From Paenibacillus sp. PK3_47 (GTDB lineage Bacteria > Bacillota > Bacilli > Paenibacillales > Paenibacillaceae): 64,000 bases of DNA. Below are positions 56,276 to 64,000 of this stretch, one piece after another. The position numbers and the translations under genes are program-made. Each line of letters starts with the position of its first letter. Within the stretch, counting starts at the first letter, position 1. Where the stretch lies: NCBI RefSeq assembly GCF_023520895.1, contig NZ_CP026029.1, positions 3,224,001-3,288,000 of the forward strand. The letters are read 5' to 3'. The notes beneath the pieces are model-generated. The model saw only the letters and a list, made by a program, of their open reading frames with translations, did not search any database and was not told the DNA's origin.

Positions 56276-58157
56276 GTACGCCCAGCATGGGCGTCATCTC
56301 TAGGGTGAAAGTCCCGAGCGGGGGCTGGCAAGCGCCTACCGTTAGCCAAGGGCAAGGGTGTCTACCGCGAGGTGGAATCTGAAGGAAGCCGGAGGCAAAA
56401 GCACGACCTGAGGTACACGAATCCAATTTGAGGCGGTTGCAGCCGGATGAGTCACCTAGACATGACGAAATCCTAAGCTGCCAAGGGCTGCAATCGTAAA
56501 CTTGGGCAGGTGCGGGCGGAAAGATGACGTTCTTATCTGGGGAGGCCTGTCCGGTATGCAAGGAAAAAAAACTTGTAACCGTAACCGAGAGGTTGCGCTG
56601 AACGGGCAGGAGTCAGCAGAGGCCATAGTACGTAAACTGTTGCAACAGTTTACGGAAGGGCTGAACCGAAAGGAGAGAGGAAACCGATGCGTTCGCATGA
56701 AGAGCAACGACAGCCGAATATCTCGCAAGAGAGCTGCCAGCAAAGAGAAGCGGTGAAGCCGCCAGGGTATGCTGGAGCGCCGAGTTCTTCGTCGGCACAA
56801 ACCGCCCCTCCCTCTCGCAAAGCAGCGAACAACTTGCTGGAGCGAATGCTCGAAGGAGACAACCTTCGGCTCGCGTATAAACGAGTGGTACAGAACGGAG
56901 GAGCCCCCGGTGTGGACCATGTAACGGCAGCGAATCTACAAGCTTACTTGAAAACACATTGGGAACCGGTGAAAGCCGAACTTCTGGCGGGAACTTACAG
57001 ACCTGCGCCAGCCAAACGGGTGGAAATCCCCAAACCCGGAGGCGGCGTACGGCTGCTGGGCATCCCGACCGTGATGGACCGTTTTCTCCAGCAGGCTCTT
57101 CTACAAGTCATGAATCCGATCTTTGACGCAGAATTCTCGTGGTACAGCTACGGCTTTCGACCCGGGAAAAGTGCACATGACGCAGTAAAACAAGCGCAAA
57201 GATATATCCAAAAGGGTCTGAGGTGGGTCGTGGACCTCGATCTTGAGAAATTCTTTGACCGGGTAAATCACGACATGCTGATGGCGAGAGTGGCGCGGAA
57301 AGTGACAGACAAAAGAGTGCTGACACTGATTCGCGCGTATCTAAACGCCGGAGTCATGGTGAATGGAAAGCTGGAGCACAGCCAGGAAGGAACGCCGCAA
57401 GGCGGTCCGCTGAGCCCGCTTTTGGCAAACATTCTGCTGGATGATCTGGATAAGGAATTGACCGTACGTGGCCTGCACTTTGTACGCTATGCGGACGACT
57501 GTAATATCTTTGTGGCGAGCAAACGAGCTGGCGAACGGGTCATGGAATCGGTTAGCGGGTTTGTAGAAGGAAAGCTAAAACTGAAAGTGAACCGGGAAAA
57601 GAGTGCAGTCGCCAGACCTTGGCACCGGAAGTTTTTAGGATTCAGTTTCCTGAGCCAGAAACAGGCAACCATTCGATTAGCACCGAAGACCATTTCGCGA
57701 TTCAAGGAGAGAATCCGTGAACTGACAAACCGAACGTGGTCCATTTCCATGGAAGAACGAATTTGCCGACTAAACCGTTATCTGATGGGGTGGCTTGGCT
57801 ATTTCCATCTAGCGTCGGCGAAGAAACACCTCCAAACGCTGGACCAATGGATTCGGAGAAGGCTGCGAATGTGCCTGTGGAAACAATGGAAGCGAGTGCG
57901 CACACGAATCCGCGAACTCCGGGCGCTTGGGGTGCCTGAGTGGGCCTGTTTCACGATGGCCAACTCGCGGCGAGGCGCATGGGAAATGTCCCGGAATACA
58001 AATAATGCCCTCCCGACTTCCTATTGGGAAGCGAAAGGGCTGAAAAGCTTGCTTTCACGTTACTTAGAGCTTTGTTAACCTTTTGGAACCGCCGTATGCG
58101 GACCCGCATGTACGGTGGTGTGAGAGGACGGGGGCTTGCCGCCTCCTCCTACTCGAT
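56276..58157 (+). mobile_element. Group II intron, class IIC
   Basis: A ~1.88-kb intron. The 5' end GTACGCCCAGCATGGGCG, followed by TAGGGTGAAAGTCCCGAGC, resembles domain I of class IIC introns such as that of Oceanobacillus iheyensis. Domain V (58088-58119) has GAACCGCCGTAT and GTACGGTGG strands with the CGC catalytic triad of class C, then a GTGAGAGG start of domain VI. The element encodes its own reverse transcriptase. Insertion directly after a terminator T-run is the known habit of IIC introns. The 5' end reads GTACG rather than the GTGYG consensus. The 3' end near CTACTCGATT is set to within a few bases. Confidence 0.88.
56687..58078 (+). CDS. ltrA: Group II intron reverse transcriptase/maturase
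   Basis: A 463-residue protein with GAAAGGAGAGAGG before ATG 56687. RT motifs: PKPGGGVRLLGIPTVMDRFL, FDAEFSWYSYGFRPGKSAHDA, DLEKFFDRVNHD, QEGTPQGGPLSPLLANI and the active site YADD (in FVRYADDCNIF). The maturase X domain follows (~350-430), with no HNH endonuclease domain, as in class IIC. It splices the intron and reverse transcribes it into new sites. The frame is intact, so the element may be active. Confidence 0.94.
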   Translation: MRSHEEQRQPNISQESCQQREAVKPPGYAGAPSSSSAQTAPPSRKAANNLLERMLEGDNLRLAYKRVVQNGGAPGVDHVTAANLQAYLKTHWEPVKAELLAGTYRPAPAKRVEIPKPGGGVRLLGIPTVMDRFLQQALLQVMNPIFDAEFSWYSYGFRPGKSAHDAVKQAQRYIQKGLRWVVDLDLEKFFDRVNHDMLMARVARKVTDKRVLTLIRAYLNAGVMVNGKLEHSQEGTPQGGPLSPLLANILLDDLDKELTVRGLHFVRYADDCNIFVASKRAGERVMESVSGFVEGKLKLKVNREKSAVARPWHRKFLGFSFLSQKQATIRLAPKTISRFKERIRELTNRTWSISMEERICRLNRYLMGWLGYFHLASAKKHLQTLDQWIRRRLRMCLWKQWKRVRTRIRELRALGVPEWACFTMANSRRGAWEMSRNTNNALPTSYWEAKGLKSLLSRYLELC

Positions 58158-58171
58158 TCATATAACTCTGC

Positions 58172-58933
58172 TTAATACCTGCTCCGGCTCCGCGAGGCGA
58201 ACATCAGCCAGATGCTGTAAAGCAGCAGCAGTCCGGCAGCGACCGAAGCGGTTACGAACACGCTGCCGGCATCCCTGTGCTCCAGGCCGATAGCGAGGAA
58301 AGCCCAGGAGAAGACAAGCGGATAAATAAAGTCGCGGTAAGGGTAGCTGACGGCAATGGCGAGCAATGCGCCTACACAGAGCATGATAACGGCCCAGGTG
58401 GTGTCGCTGAGGCCAAAGCCATTCCAGTCATTCTTCTCCAGCACGGTGCTCACGTTCACTATAGTGGCTACGGAAATCCAGCCCAGATAGATGCTGAAGG
58501 GCAGCTTGACCAGCAGTTTTTCACCCAAAGAAGGGTTATTAATGTTACGGGTTTTGCGGTAGATGACAATAAGTGATATCAGCAGCAGGCCCATGGCGGC
58601 CACTGACAGCTCGATGTACAGATAGTGCCAGAGAAACAGCCAGCTCATATTAAATACGCAGCTAAGCACAAACCAGATGCCGAGGGATCGTACAGAATCC
58701 CTGGACCCGGTATCAGAACGCAGCTGATATACTACGAACCCTGCGAGCAGCACATAAATCAGCGACCAGATGGAGAAGGCATAGCCCGCCGGTGTGAGAT
58801 ACGTATAGTATTTGTCTGAAATCTCTCCGGTAGTGTTGCCGCCCAGCGGCAGCGTTACAGAAAGAACATTTACAGCGATTACGCCCAGAAAAAACAGCAG
58901 GTTCAGCCACTTATACGGATTATTGCTTCTCAA
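58172..58933 (-). CDS. TspO/MBR-related tryptophan-rich membrane protein
   Basis: A 253-residue, seven-helix protein. It carries LTPAGYAFSIWSLIYVLLAG (residues ~46-65) and NMSWLFLWH, typical of the TspO/MBR-like family in Bacillota, which is longer than classical TspO (~160 residues, five helices). TspO proteins bind porphyrins or act in stress signalling; here the function is unknown. Only about 14 bases separate its stop from the intron end. It is divergent from the GH31 gene. Confidence 0.78.
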   Translation of the reverse strand: MRSNNPYKWLNLLFFLGVIAVNVLSVTLPLGGNTTGEISDKYYTYLTPAGYAFSIWSLIYVLLAGFVVYQLRSDTGSRDSVRSLGIWFVLSCVFNMSWLFLWHYLYIELSVAAMGLLLISLIVIYRKTRNINNPSLGEKLLVKLPFSIYLGWISVATIVNVSTVLEKNDWNGFGLSDTTWAVIMLCVGALLAIAVSYPYRDFIYPLVFSWAFLAIGLEHRDAGSVFVTASVAAGLLLLYSIWLMFASRSRSRY

Positions 58934-59122
58934 TCGTCTCCACTCCCTAACTTGTTAGTTTTGTGTAAGGTAATGTCTGAGTCTACATAGAATATACCCG
59001 CTTTACCTGCAGTTAAGACCATCCGGGACAAAAAAATGACCTTTGGGTCATAAAATTTGCGGATAGCTCTCCGTACAGGCGGGGTAATATCTATTCAAAA
59101 GCAGCCGAAGGGGGAAAGAGGA

Positions 59123-61570
59123 ATGGAAAGCAGCGAGGCAATTCGTCCCGAAAAAATGGGGCCGTTAATTATGAAGGAAACATGGAACACGCCCGGCAGT
59201 GTTGTATCCTGGGAACGGTCAGAGAATGTGTATATCGTCCGTGGGGAACGTGCAGGGATTGTTTTTTTCTTTTTAAGTGATGAAATGTTCCGGATGAAGG
59301 TGTTCCGCAGCCAAGTGCCGGATCTGACCACATCACCGGCGGTGCTGGCGGATTGCTGCATCCCGCATCTTTTCCCTGTAGAAGAGACCGGGGAGCAGCT
59401 CATTTTCACTACAAGCGCCATCCGGCTGATCATTGAACGGACAACCTTTCAGATCCGTGTGGAGAATATGGCCGGCCAAGTGATTATGCAGCAGAATCTG
59501 GTCAGCTGGAATCCGCGCGGTGCGAGCCATGCCGAGTACGATATGCAGCCGGATTCACATTTTTACGGGCTGGGGGAGAAATCAAGCTTTCTGGATAAAC
59601 GCGGGGAAAAATACACGAACTGGAACACCGATGTGTTTGCGCCCCATTTGCCGGAGATTGAAGCGCTCTACGAATCGATCCCGCTGCTGATCCACATGCA
59701 TGGGGACCTCACTTACGGCTTATTCTTGGACAACACGGGCCGGAGCGAATTCGACATGCGTTCCCACGGGGTGGCTTTTACCATCGGCTGCTCGACAGGC
59801 GCTTATGACATTTATTTTATTAACGGGCCGGAAATGAAGGATGTCGTCAAAAGATACACTACGCTCACCGGAAGAATTTCGCTTCCTCCCAAATGGGCAA
59901 TCGGTTACCACCAGTCGCGTTACAGTTATATGAACCAGCAGGAAGTGCTGACCCTGGCCAGAACCTTCCGGGAAAAGAACATCCCCTGCGATGTGATTTA
60001 TCTGGATATTCATTATATGGATGAATACCGGGTATTCACCTTTGATCCTGTAAATTTCCCTGAGCCGGATAAAATGATCAAGGAGCTCGGGGAGCTTGGC
60101 GTGCGCATTGTACCGATCGTCGATCCCGGCGTCAAAAAAGACCCTAATTACCAGGTGTATAAGGAAGGTGTGCTTGAAAAGCATTTTTGCCGCAGGCTGG
60201 AGGGAGATATCTTCTTCGGTGAAGTGTGGCCCGGTATCAGCGCATTCCCGGATTTCAGTGATGTACGCACGGCTGAGTGGTGGGGGGAGCTGCATAAATT
60301 TTATACCGACCTCGGCATTCAGGGGATCTGGAATGATATGAATGAGCCGGCGGTGTTCAATGAGAGCAAGACGATGGATCTGGATGTCATGCATTTTAAC
60401 AACGGGCGTCCGGTAACGCATGAGGAATACCATAACCTGTACGGGATGATGATGTCCAAGGCGACTTATGAAGGACTGGCAGAGCATATGGCGGGTGAAC
60501 GCCCCTTTGTGCTGACGAGAGCGGGCTATGCCGGAATACAGCGTTATGCCGCTGTCTGGACAGGGGATAACCGCAGCTTCTGGGAGCATATGGCGATGGC
60601 GATGCCGATGGTGCTGAATATGGGACTGTCGGGGCTGGCGTTTGCGGGACCGGATATCGGCGGCTTTGCCCACCATACCTCGGCACAGCTGCTGGTGCGC
60701 TGGACACAGATGGGTGTCTTTTTTCCATACTGCCGCAATCACTCCTCCATCGGAACACTGCGCCAGGAGCCCTGGTCATTTGGTGAAGAAGTGGAAGGAA
60801 TTCTGCGCGAATTCATCGGCCTGCGCTACCGCTGGATGCCGCATTTGTACAATCTTTTCCGGGAAGCGGAGCTATCCGGGCTGCCGGTCATCCGTCCGCT
60901 GATTCTGGAGTATCCGCGCGACCCGCATGTCGTTAATCTATGTGACCAGTTTCTGCTGGGCGACAACGTCCTGATCGCTCCGGTGTACCGTCCGGACACA
61001 GACCACCGTTCTGTCTATTTGCCGGAAGGCTGCTGGCTGGATTACTGGGATGGGGAGGTTCATGAAGGCGGACGGCATATTCTCGCTGCTGCACCGCTGC
61101 ATATTATGCCGATGTATGTGAAGGCAGGCAGCTTTGTAGCCGAAGGCCCGTTAAAACAATACGCGCTGGAGGAGACGGATGAGCAGGTGATTTTTCATCT
61201 GTACGGTGCGGAGGCGAAGGAAGGATTTACGGCTGCATTCTCATTGTATGAGGACGACGGCCACAGCTTCGGGTACAGAACGGGCGGGTATTCGCAGCTT
61301 GGCGTGCAGGCTGAAGGAAGTGCCGGAATGCTGCGGCTGAACTGGTCCTATGCGGCCCGGGATTTTGCGCCGGAGAGAGAAACGCTGCGGTTTGCCCTGT
61401 GTTATCCATTCTTTAAGACTGCTGCCGTCGAGGGACTTGGCGAGATAAGTCTCGAGCAGCTTAAGGAAGGGAAGAGAGGCTGGGCGCGCAACGGTAAAAG
61501 CGGAGCGATTATTATCCAGGTGGACGATGATCCGGCTGGCGGAGAGCTGAGGATTCAAGCGGTCGAATAG
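59123..61570 (+). CDS. GH31 family alpha-glucosidase
   Basis: An 815-residue enzyme; ATG 59123 follows GGGGGAAAGAGG, and upstream in-frame codons lack a site. The N-terminal beta-sandwich (1-230) precedes a TIM barrel with YHQSRYSYMNQ, DVIYLDIHYMDEYRVFTFD, the nucleophile Asp in GIWNDMNEPAVF (~residue 408) and the acid/base Asp in WTGDNRSFWEHM (~485). FFPYCRNHSS is also conserved. No signal peptide, so it is intracellular and probably acts on imported alpha-glucosides. It is a single-gene transcript with its own promoter region shared with the divergent tspO-like gene. Confidence 0.92.
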   Translation: MESSEAIRPEKMGPLIMKETWNTPGSVVSWERSENVYIVRGERAGIVFFFLSDEMFRMKVFRSQVPDLTTSPAVLADCCIPHLFPVEETGEQLIFTTSAIRLIIERTTFQIRVENMAGQVIMQQNLVSWNPRGASHAEYDMQPDSHFYGLGEKSSFLDKRGEKYTNWNTDVFAPHLPEIEALYESIPLLIHMHGDLTYGLFLDNTGRSEFDMRSHGVAFTIGCSTGAYDIYFINGPEMKDVVKRYTTLTGRISLPPKWAIGYHQSRYSYMNQQEVLTLARTFREKNIPCDVIYLDIHYMDEYRVFTFDPVNFPEPDKMIKELGELGVRIVPIVDPGVKKDPNYQVYKEGVLEKHFCRRLEGDIFFGEVWPGISAFPDFSDVRTAEWWGELHKFYTDLGIQGIWNDMNEPAVFNESKTMDLDVMHFNNGRPVTHEEYHNLYGMMMSKATYEGLAEHMAGERPFVLTRAGYAGIQRYAAVWTGDNRSFWEHMAMAMPMVLNMGLSGLAFAGPDIGGFAHHTSAQLLVRWTQMGVFFPYCRNHSSIGTLRQEPWSFGEEVEGILREFIGLRYRWMPHLYNLFREAELSGLPVIRPLILEYPRDPHVVNLCDQFLLGDNVLIAPVYRPDTDHRSVYLPEGCWLDYWDGEVHEGGRHILAAAPLHIMPMYVKAGSFVAEGPLKQYALEETDEQVIFHLYGAEAKEGFTAAFSLYEDDGHSFGYRTGGYSQLGVQAEGSAGMLRLNWSYAARDFAPERETLRFALCYPFFKTAAVEGLGEISLEQLKEGKRGWARNGKSGAIIIQVDDDPAGGELRIQAVE

Positions 61571-61915
61571 TCTGGTGTTGTTGGGGGTCTCAGAAGCCGT
61601 GAAGCGGCTTGTGGGGACGCCCCTTTTTGTTCGTGGATTTGGGGAGGAGCAATTGGAAAATCATACAGTGGACAGCCCGGAAGTAATGCCGAGATACCGG
61701 AAACCCTCAAATTATATATAAAATCTGCAGAAATTATGCAGAAACGTTTTTAAATATTGGCTTTTTCGTATAAGATGAAGGGATGAAGAAAAAATCTTGC
61801 GGGACCGGCAACACCTGTGCCCGATTGACAATATATTTCTTGAGGAGAAGGATAAGGTCTCTGAAATTTAACCCGACCGGCTCTTTCTCCTTGCTCAAAA
61901 GACAGGAGATCATCA
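61571..61915. other. Intergenic region between the GH31 and SNF2 genes
   Basis: A mixed-composition 345-bp gap. It holds a TTGACA at about 61829 without a clear -10 box, and GACAGGAG at 61901-61908 as ribosome site of the next gene. No terminator with a clear T-run is visible apart from a weak inverted repeat (GAAGCCGTGAAGCGGCTTG near 61590-61608, followed by sparse T). I see no supported gene. Confidence 0.6.
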
Positions 61916-64000
61916 ATGATTAAGCATCTGTATGCAATATGGTTAGGGGACGTATTATTCTGCTTCTCAGGCGAAACTTCAGAACCGAAGGTCGACGCGT
62001 GGACTCGTGTGGTCAAACGGCTGGAATTCCGCGGGGGGGGGCGTCCTTTTGCGGGTGCTGCGCTCAGGCTGGCAGAAGTGAAATATCCGGCAGCCGCCCC
62101 CGCCGAAGGCAGACCTGCAAGGCGCGGCCTGCCGGGGCGTACGCTTGAAGGGCTTGCGCTGGCGCCGAAGGATGCCTTTGAGCTTCTGTTGGCCTGGGAC
62201 GAGCAGCAGTGCCGATCCCAGGGGCTGGAGCCGGGCGGCGAGCTGCGCTACTGGGCCGCAGCCGCCAGGTTCGCCCTTGAGCTGATGGGCACCGGAGGCA
62301 TCGTGCCCGGAGCGCTTCCGCCGCGGCCTGTAGGCTCACGCCGCCGCGGCGGCGAGCAGGCGGCATTGACGGGCTGGTCTCCGGCTTTCCGGCGGGAGCC
62401 GGACAGGGAGTACTTTCTGAAGCTGGCAGCTTCAATGCCGGTGCTGGCGCTTGGGACACATGTAGCCGAAGAAGGCGATTTGTCGTCACGTGAAGAAGCG
62501 GGCGGATACGTGCTGTATTCCTTCCTGCAGGCCGTGATGACTGCCGAGATCAAAAGAATCGTCGCGGGTATCGAAAGCGAGCTGGGACCTTACAAGGCTA
62601 ACTACCGCCGCGGATACTCGCCTTTGACCGATTTGTGGTGGAATAGCCTGCTGACCGGCAGCCGTGAGATCCCGGTTCAAGGCACTCCCGCTGAGGTAAC
62701 GGAGCTGCTTGCGGTTGTGAACAGTACGGCAGCAAATGAAGTGCCGCATGCGGAAGCCGCAGAGGCGCGCACCGGCCAGCTTGGACTGGGCCTGCGCCTG
62801 GAGCCTCCTGAGGGTGAGAGTGAGGTGTGGAACCTGACTTTCTGGGCCGAGAGCCGGGATGAAGGGGAATTCTGGCTTCCGGCTGCAGCCATCTGGGGCA
62901 GCAGGGAGCGGGAGTTTACCCTGTGGGGGATCAAATACCGGAATATCCAGCAGCAGCTGCTGGCTGCACTGGGCAGAGCCGGCAGAATATCGCCGGACAT
63001 TCAGCATGCGCTGAACATGCCGGCACCCACTGGTGCTGAACTTGCGCCGGAGCGTTTATATTACTTCCTGAAGGAAAGTGTACAGCGGCTGCGTGAACGG
63101 GGAATTACAGTACAGATGCCATCCCGCTGGAGCCGTGAAGGCCGGCGGAAGGTCGGGATGAAGATGAAGATGCAGCCGCCTCCCGGCCTTACGGAAAGTC
63201 CGGTACAGGCTGCACTTGGTCTGGAGGAGCTCATCTCTTTCCGGATTGAAGCGTCGCTCGGCGATCATTCGGTCAATGAAGAGGAATTGAATGCACTGGT
63301 GGAGGCGGGAGTGCCTTTTGTGCAGTTCAGGGGAGAATGGATAGAGGTTGACCCGAAGGAAATCCGCCAGGTGCTGAAGTATATGAAACGGCATGAAAGC
63401 GGAGAGATGACGGCGGCTGACTGGATGCGCCTTGAAGCCGAGGATGAGGAGGGCAGGCTCTGGAAGGGAATGTCCGTAACAGGCATGGAGACGTCCGGCC
63501 TGCTGTCGTCCCTGATGCGGGGCGATATTCTGCGCAATCTGCCCATGCGTACAGTTCCTCCCGGCTTGCATGGAACCTTAAGACCTTACCAGGAGCGGGG
63601 ATTCCAATGGCTGGCTGCACTCAGCGGCCTCGGTTTTGGGGTCTGTCTCGCTGATGATATGGGCCTCGGTAAAACGGTACAGGTGATCACCTGCCTGCTG
63701 GACCGCGCTTTGAACGCGCCGCCGGAAGAAAAACACGATCCGGTGCTGATTCTGTGCCCTACCTCACTGCTTGGCAACTGGCAGCGGGAATTGCAGCGGT
63801 TTGCCCCTTCGCTCAGCCTGCATATTCATCATGGCGGCAGACGGGTCCGCGGCCAGGGCTTTCGTGAGCTTGCCGCAAGCCATGAAATTGTACTGACGAC
63901 CTACCACCTGGCAGGCAGGGACAGCGAAGACCTGGCCGGTGTGCATTGGTCCACTGTCGTGCTGGATGAAGCGCAGTATATCAAGAATCACCGCACCAAG
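61916..64000 (+). CDS. SNF2-family helicase, N-terminal part (runs off the right edge)
   Basis: The frame from ATG 61916 (ribosome site AGGAGAT) is open for ~695 residues to the window end. The first ~540 residues form the long N-terminal region seen before the ATPase in bacterial SNF2 proteins of the DUF3670 type (ending LHGTLRPYQERGFQWL). Then come motif I ADDMGLGKT (residues ~579-587), motif Ia LILCPTSLLGNWQRE and motif II DEAQ (VVLDEAQYIKN). Such proteins are DNA-translocating ATPases of uncertain role. A run of nine G at 62033-62041 lies in the frame, which continues correctly through it. Confidence 0.9.
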   Translation, partial: MIKHLYAIWLGDVLFCFSGETSEPKVDAWTRVVKRLEFRGGGRPFAGAALRLAEVKYPAAAPAEGRPARRGLPGRTLEGLALAPKDAFELLLAWDEQQCRSQGLEPGGELRYWAAAARFALELMGTGGIVPGALPPRPVGSRRRGGEQAALTGWSPAFRREPDREYFLKLAASMPVLALGTHVAEEGDLSSREEAGGYVLYSFLQAVMTAEIKRIVAGIESELGPYKANYRRGYSPLTDLWWNSLLTGSREIPVQGTPAEVTELLAVVNSTAANEVPHAEAAEARTGQLGLGLRLEPPEGESEVWNLTFWAESRDEGEFWLPAAAIWGSREREFTLWGIKYRNIQQQLLAALGRAGRISPDIQHALNMPAPTGAELAPERLYYFLKESVQRLRERGITVQMPSRWSREGRRKVGMKMKMQPPPGLTESPVQAALGLEELISFRIEASLGDHSVNEEELNALVEAGVPFVQFRGEWIEVDPKEIRQVLKYMKRHESGEMTAADWMRLEAEDEEGRLWKGMSVTGMETSGLLSSLMRGDILRNLPMRTVPPGLHGTLRPYQERGFQWLAALSGLGFGVCLADDMGLGKTVQVITCLLDRALNAPPEEKHDPVLILCPTSLLGNWQRELQRFAPSLSLHIHHGGRRVRGQGFRELAASHEIVLTTYHLAGRDSEDLAGVHWSTVVLDEAQYIKNHRTK

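Noticed and set aside
59720..60742. 340-codon minus-strand frame across the GH31 gene
   Set aside because: Antisense shadow of an enzyme with all catalytic motifs intact.

Overview
The window looks like chromosomal DNA of a Paenibacillus-like, Gram-positive Bacillota bacterium. Most genes have strong AGGAGG-type ribosome sites, GTG and TTG starts are common, the surface protein carries an LPxTG anchor, and terminators are intrinsic. Several gene sets (PBSX/Xkd-type prophage, heterodimeric prenyl synthase, CsbD, GH31 enzyme, TspO relative) are typical of Bacillaceae and Paenibacillaceae. The species call is an inference; no rRNA or intact tRNA gene is visible.

Positions 1 to about 31037 are the right-hand part of a prophage with a contractile tail, organised like PBSX. 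In order: end of a minor head protein, XkdF-like protease/scaffold, major capsid protein, head-tail connectors, sheath, tube, tail chaperone with a -1 frameshift site, tape measure protein, baseplate proteins, a 1.5 kb-residue-scale tail fibre, XkdX-like peptide, holin and amidase. An AT-rich accessory (moron) region follows (22.5-30.8 kb). It holds a LexA-type promoter, a two-gene unit (small YwgA/Panacea-like protein plus a nuclease-NTPase fusion) that is the best candidate for an undescribed defence system, a paralogous pair of small proteins with a decayed third copy, a secreted toxin-like protein with an Imm8-like immunity protein, and an XRE repressor divergent from a row of micro-genes. 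The prophage ends in the 3' half of a tRNA-Thr(CGU), the expected attachment-site scar. Integrase and the other end lie outside the window.

Positions 31.0-37.3 kb form a surface/c-di-GMP region. A c-di-GMP-I riboswitch with its own terminator precedes an LPxTG protein with a choice-of-anchor-A domain and a long Thr-Pro repeat. An alpha/beta hydrolase and a membrane HAMP/HD-GYP phosphodiesterase follow. The phosphodiesterase could lower the ligand that the riboswitch senses.

Positions 37.5-51.2 kb resemble the flavin-based extracellular electron transfer (FLEET) locus described in Listeria. There is an EetA-like NusG-II protein, an EetB-like Gx transporter and EcfA1-EcfA2-EcfT, then two inserted metabolic genes (U32 peptidase, class III aminotransferase) and a UbiA-type prenyltransferase (DmkA-like). 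On the opposite strand lie a PplA-like double FMN-domain lipoprotein, a membrane-anchored Ndh2, a small HepS-like subunit and a polyprenyl diphosphate synthase (DmkB-like). Together they would make a dedicated quinone, reduce it with NADH and pass electrons to an extracellular flavoprotein. Fnr/Crp-type palindromes precede pplA and possibly eetA. No ApbE flavin transferase gene is in the window. The convergent gap between the two halves is full of repeats, including a telomere-like C-rich tract.

Positions 51.4-64.0 kb are ordinary chromosomal genes: CsbD, a small unknown, an orphan histidine kinase, an MFS transporter, an NAD(P)-binding protein, RidA, a TspO relative, a GH31 alpha-glucosidase and the start of a SNF2 helicase running off the right edge. 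A class IIC group II intron is inserted directly after the ridA terminator.
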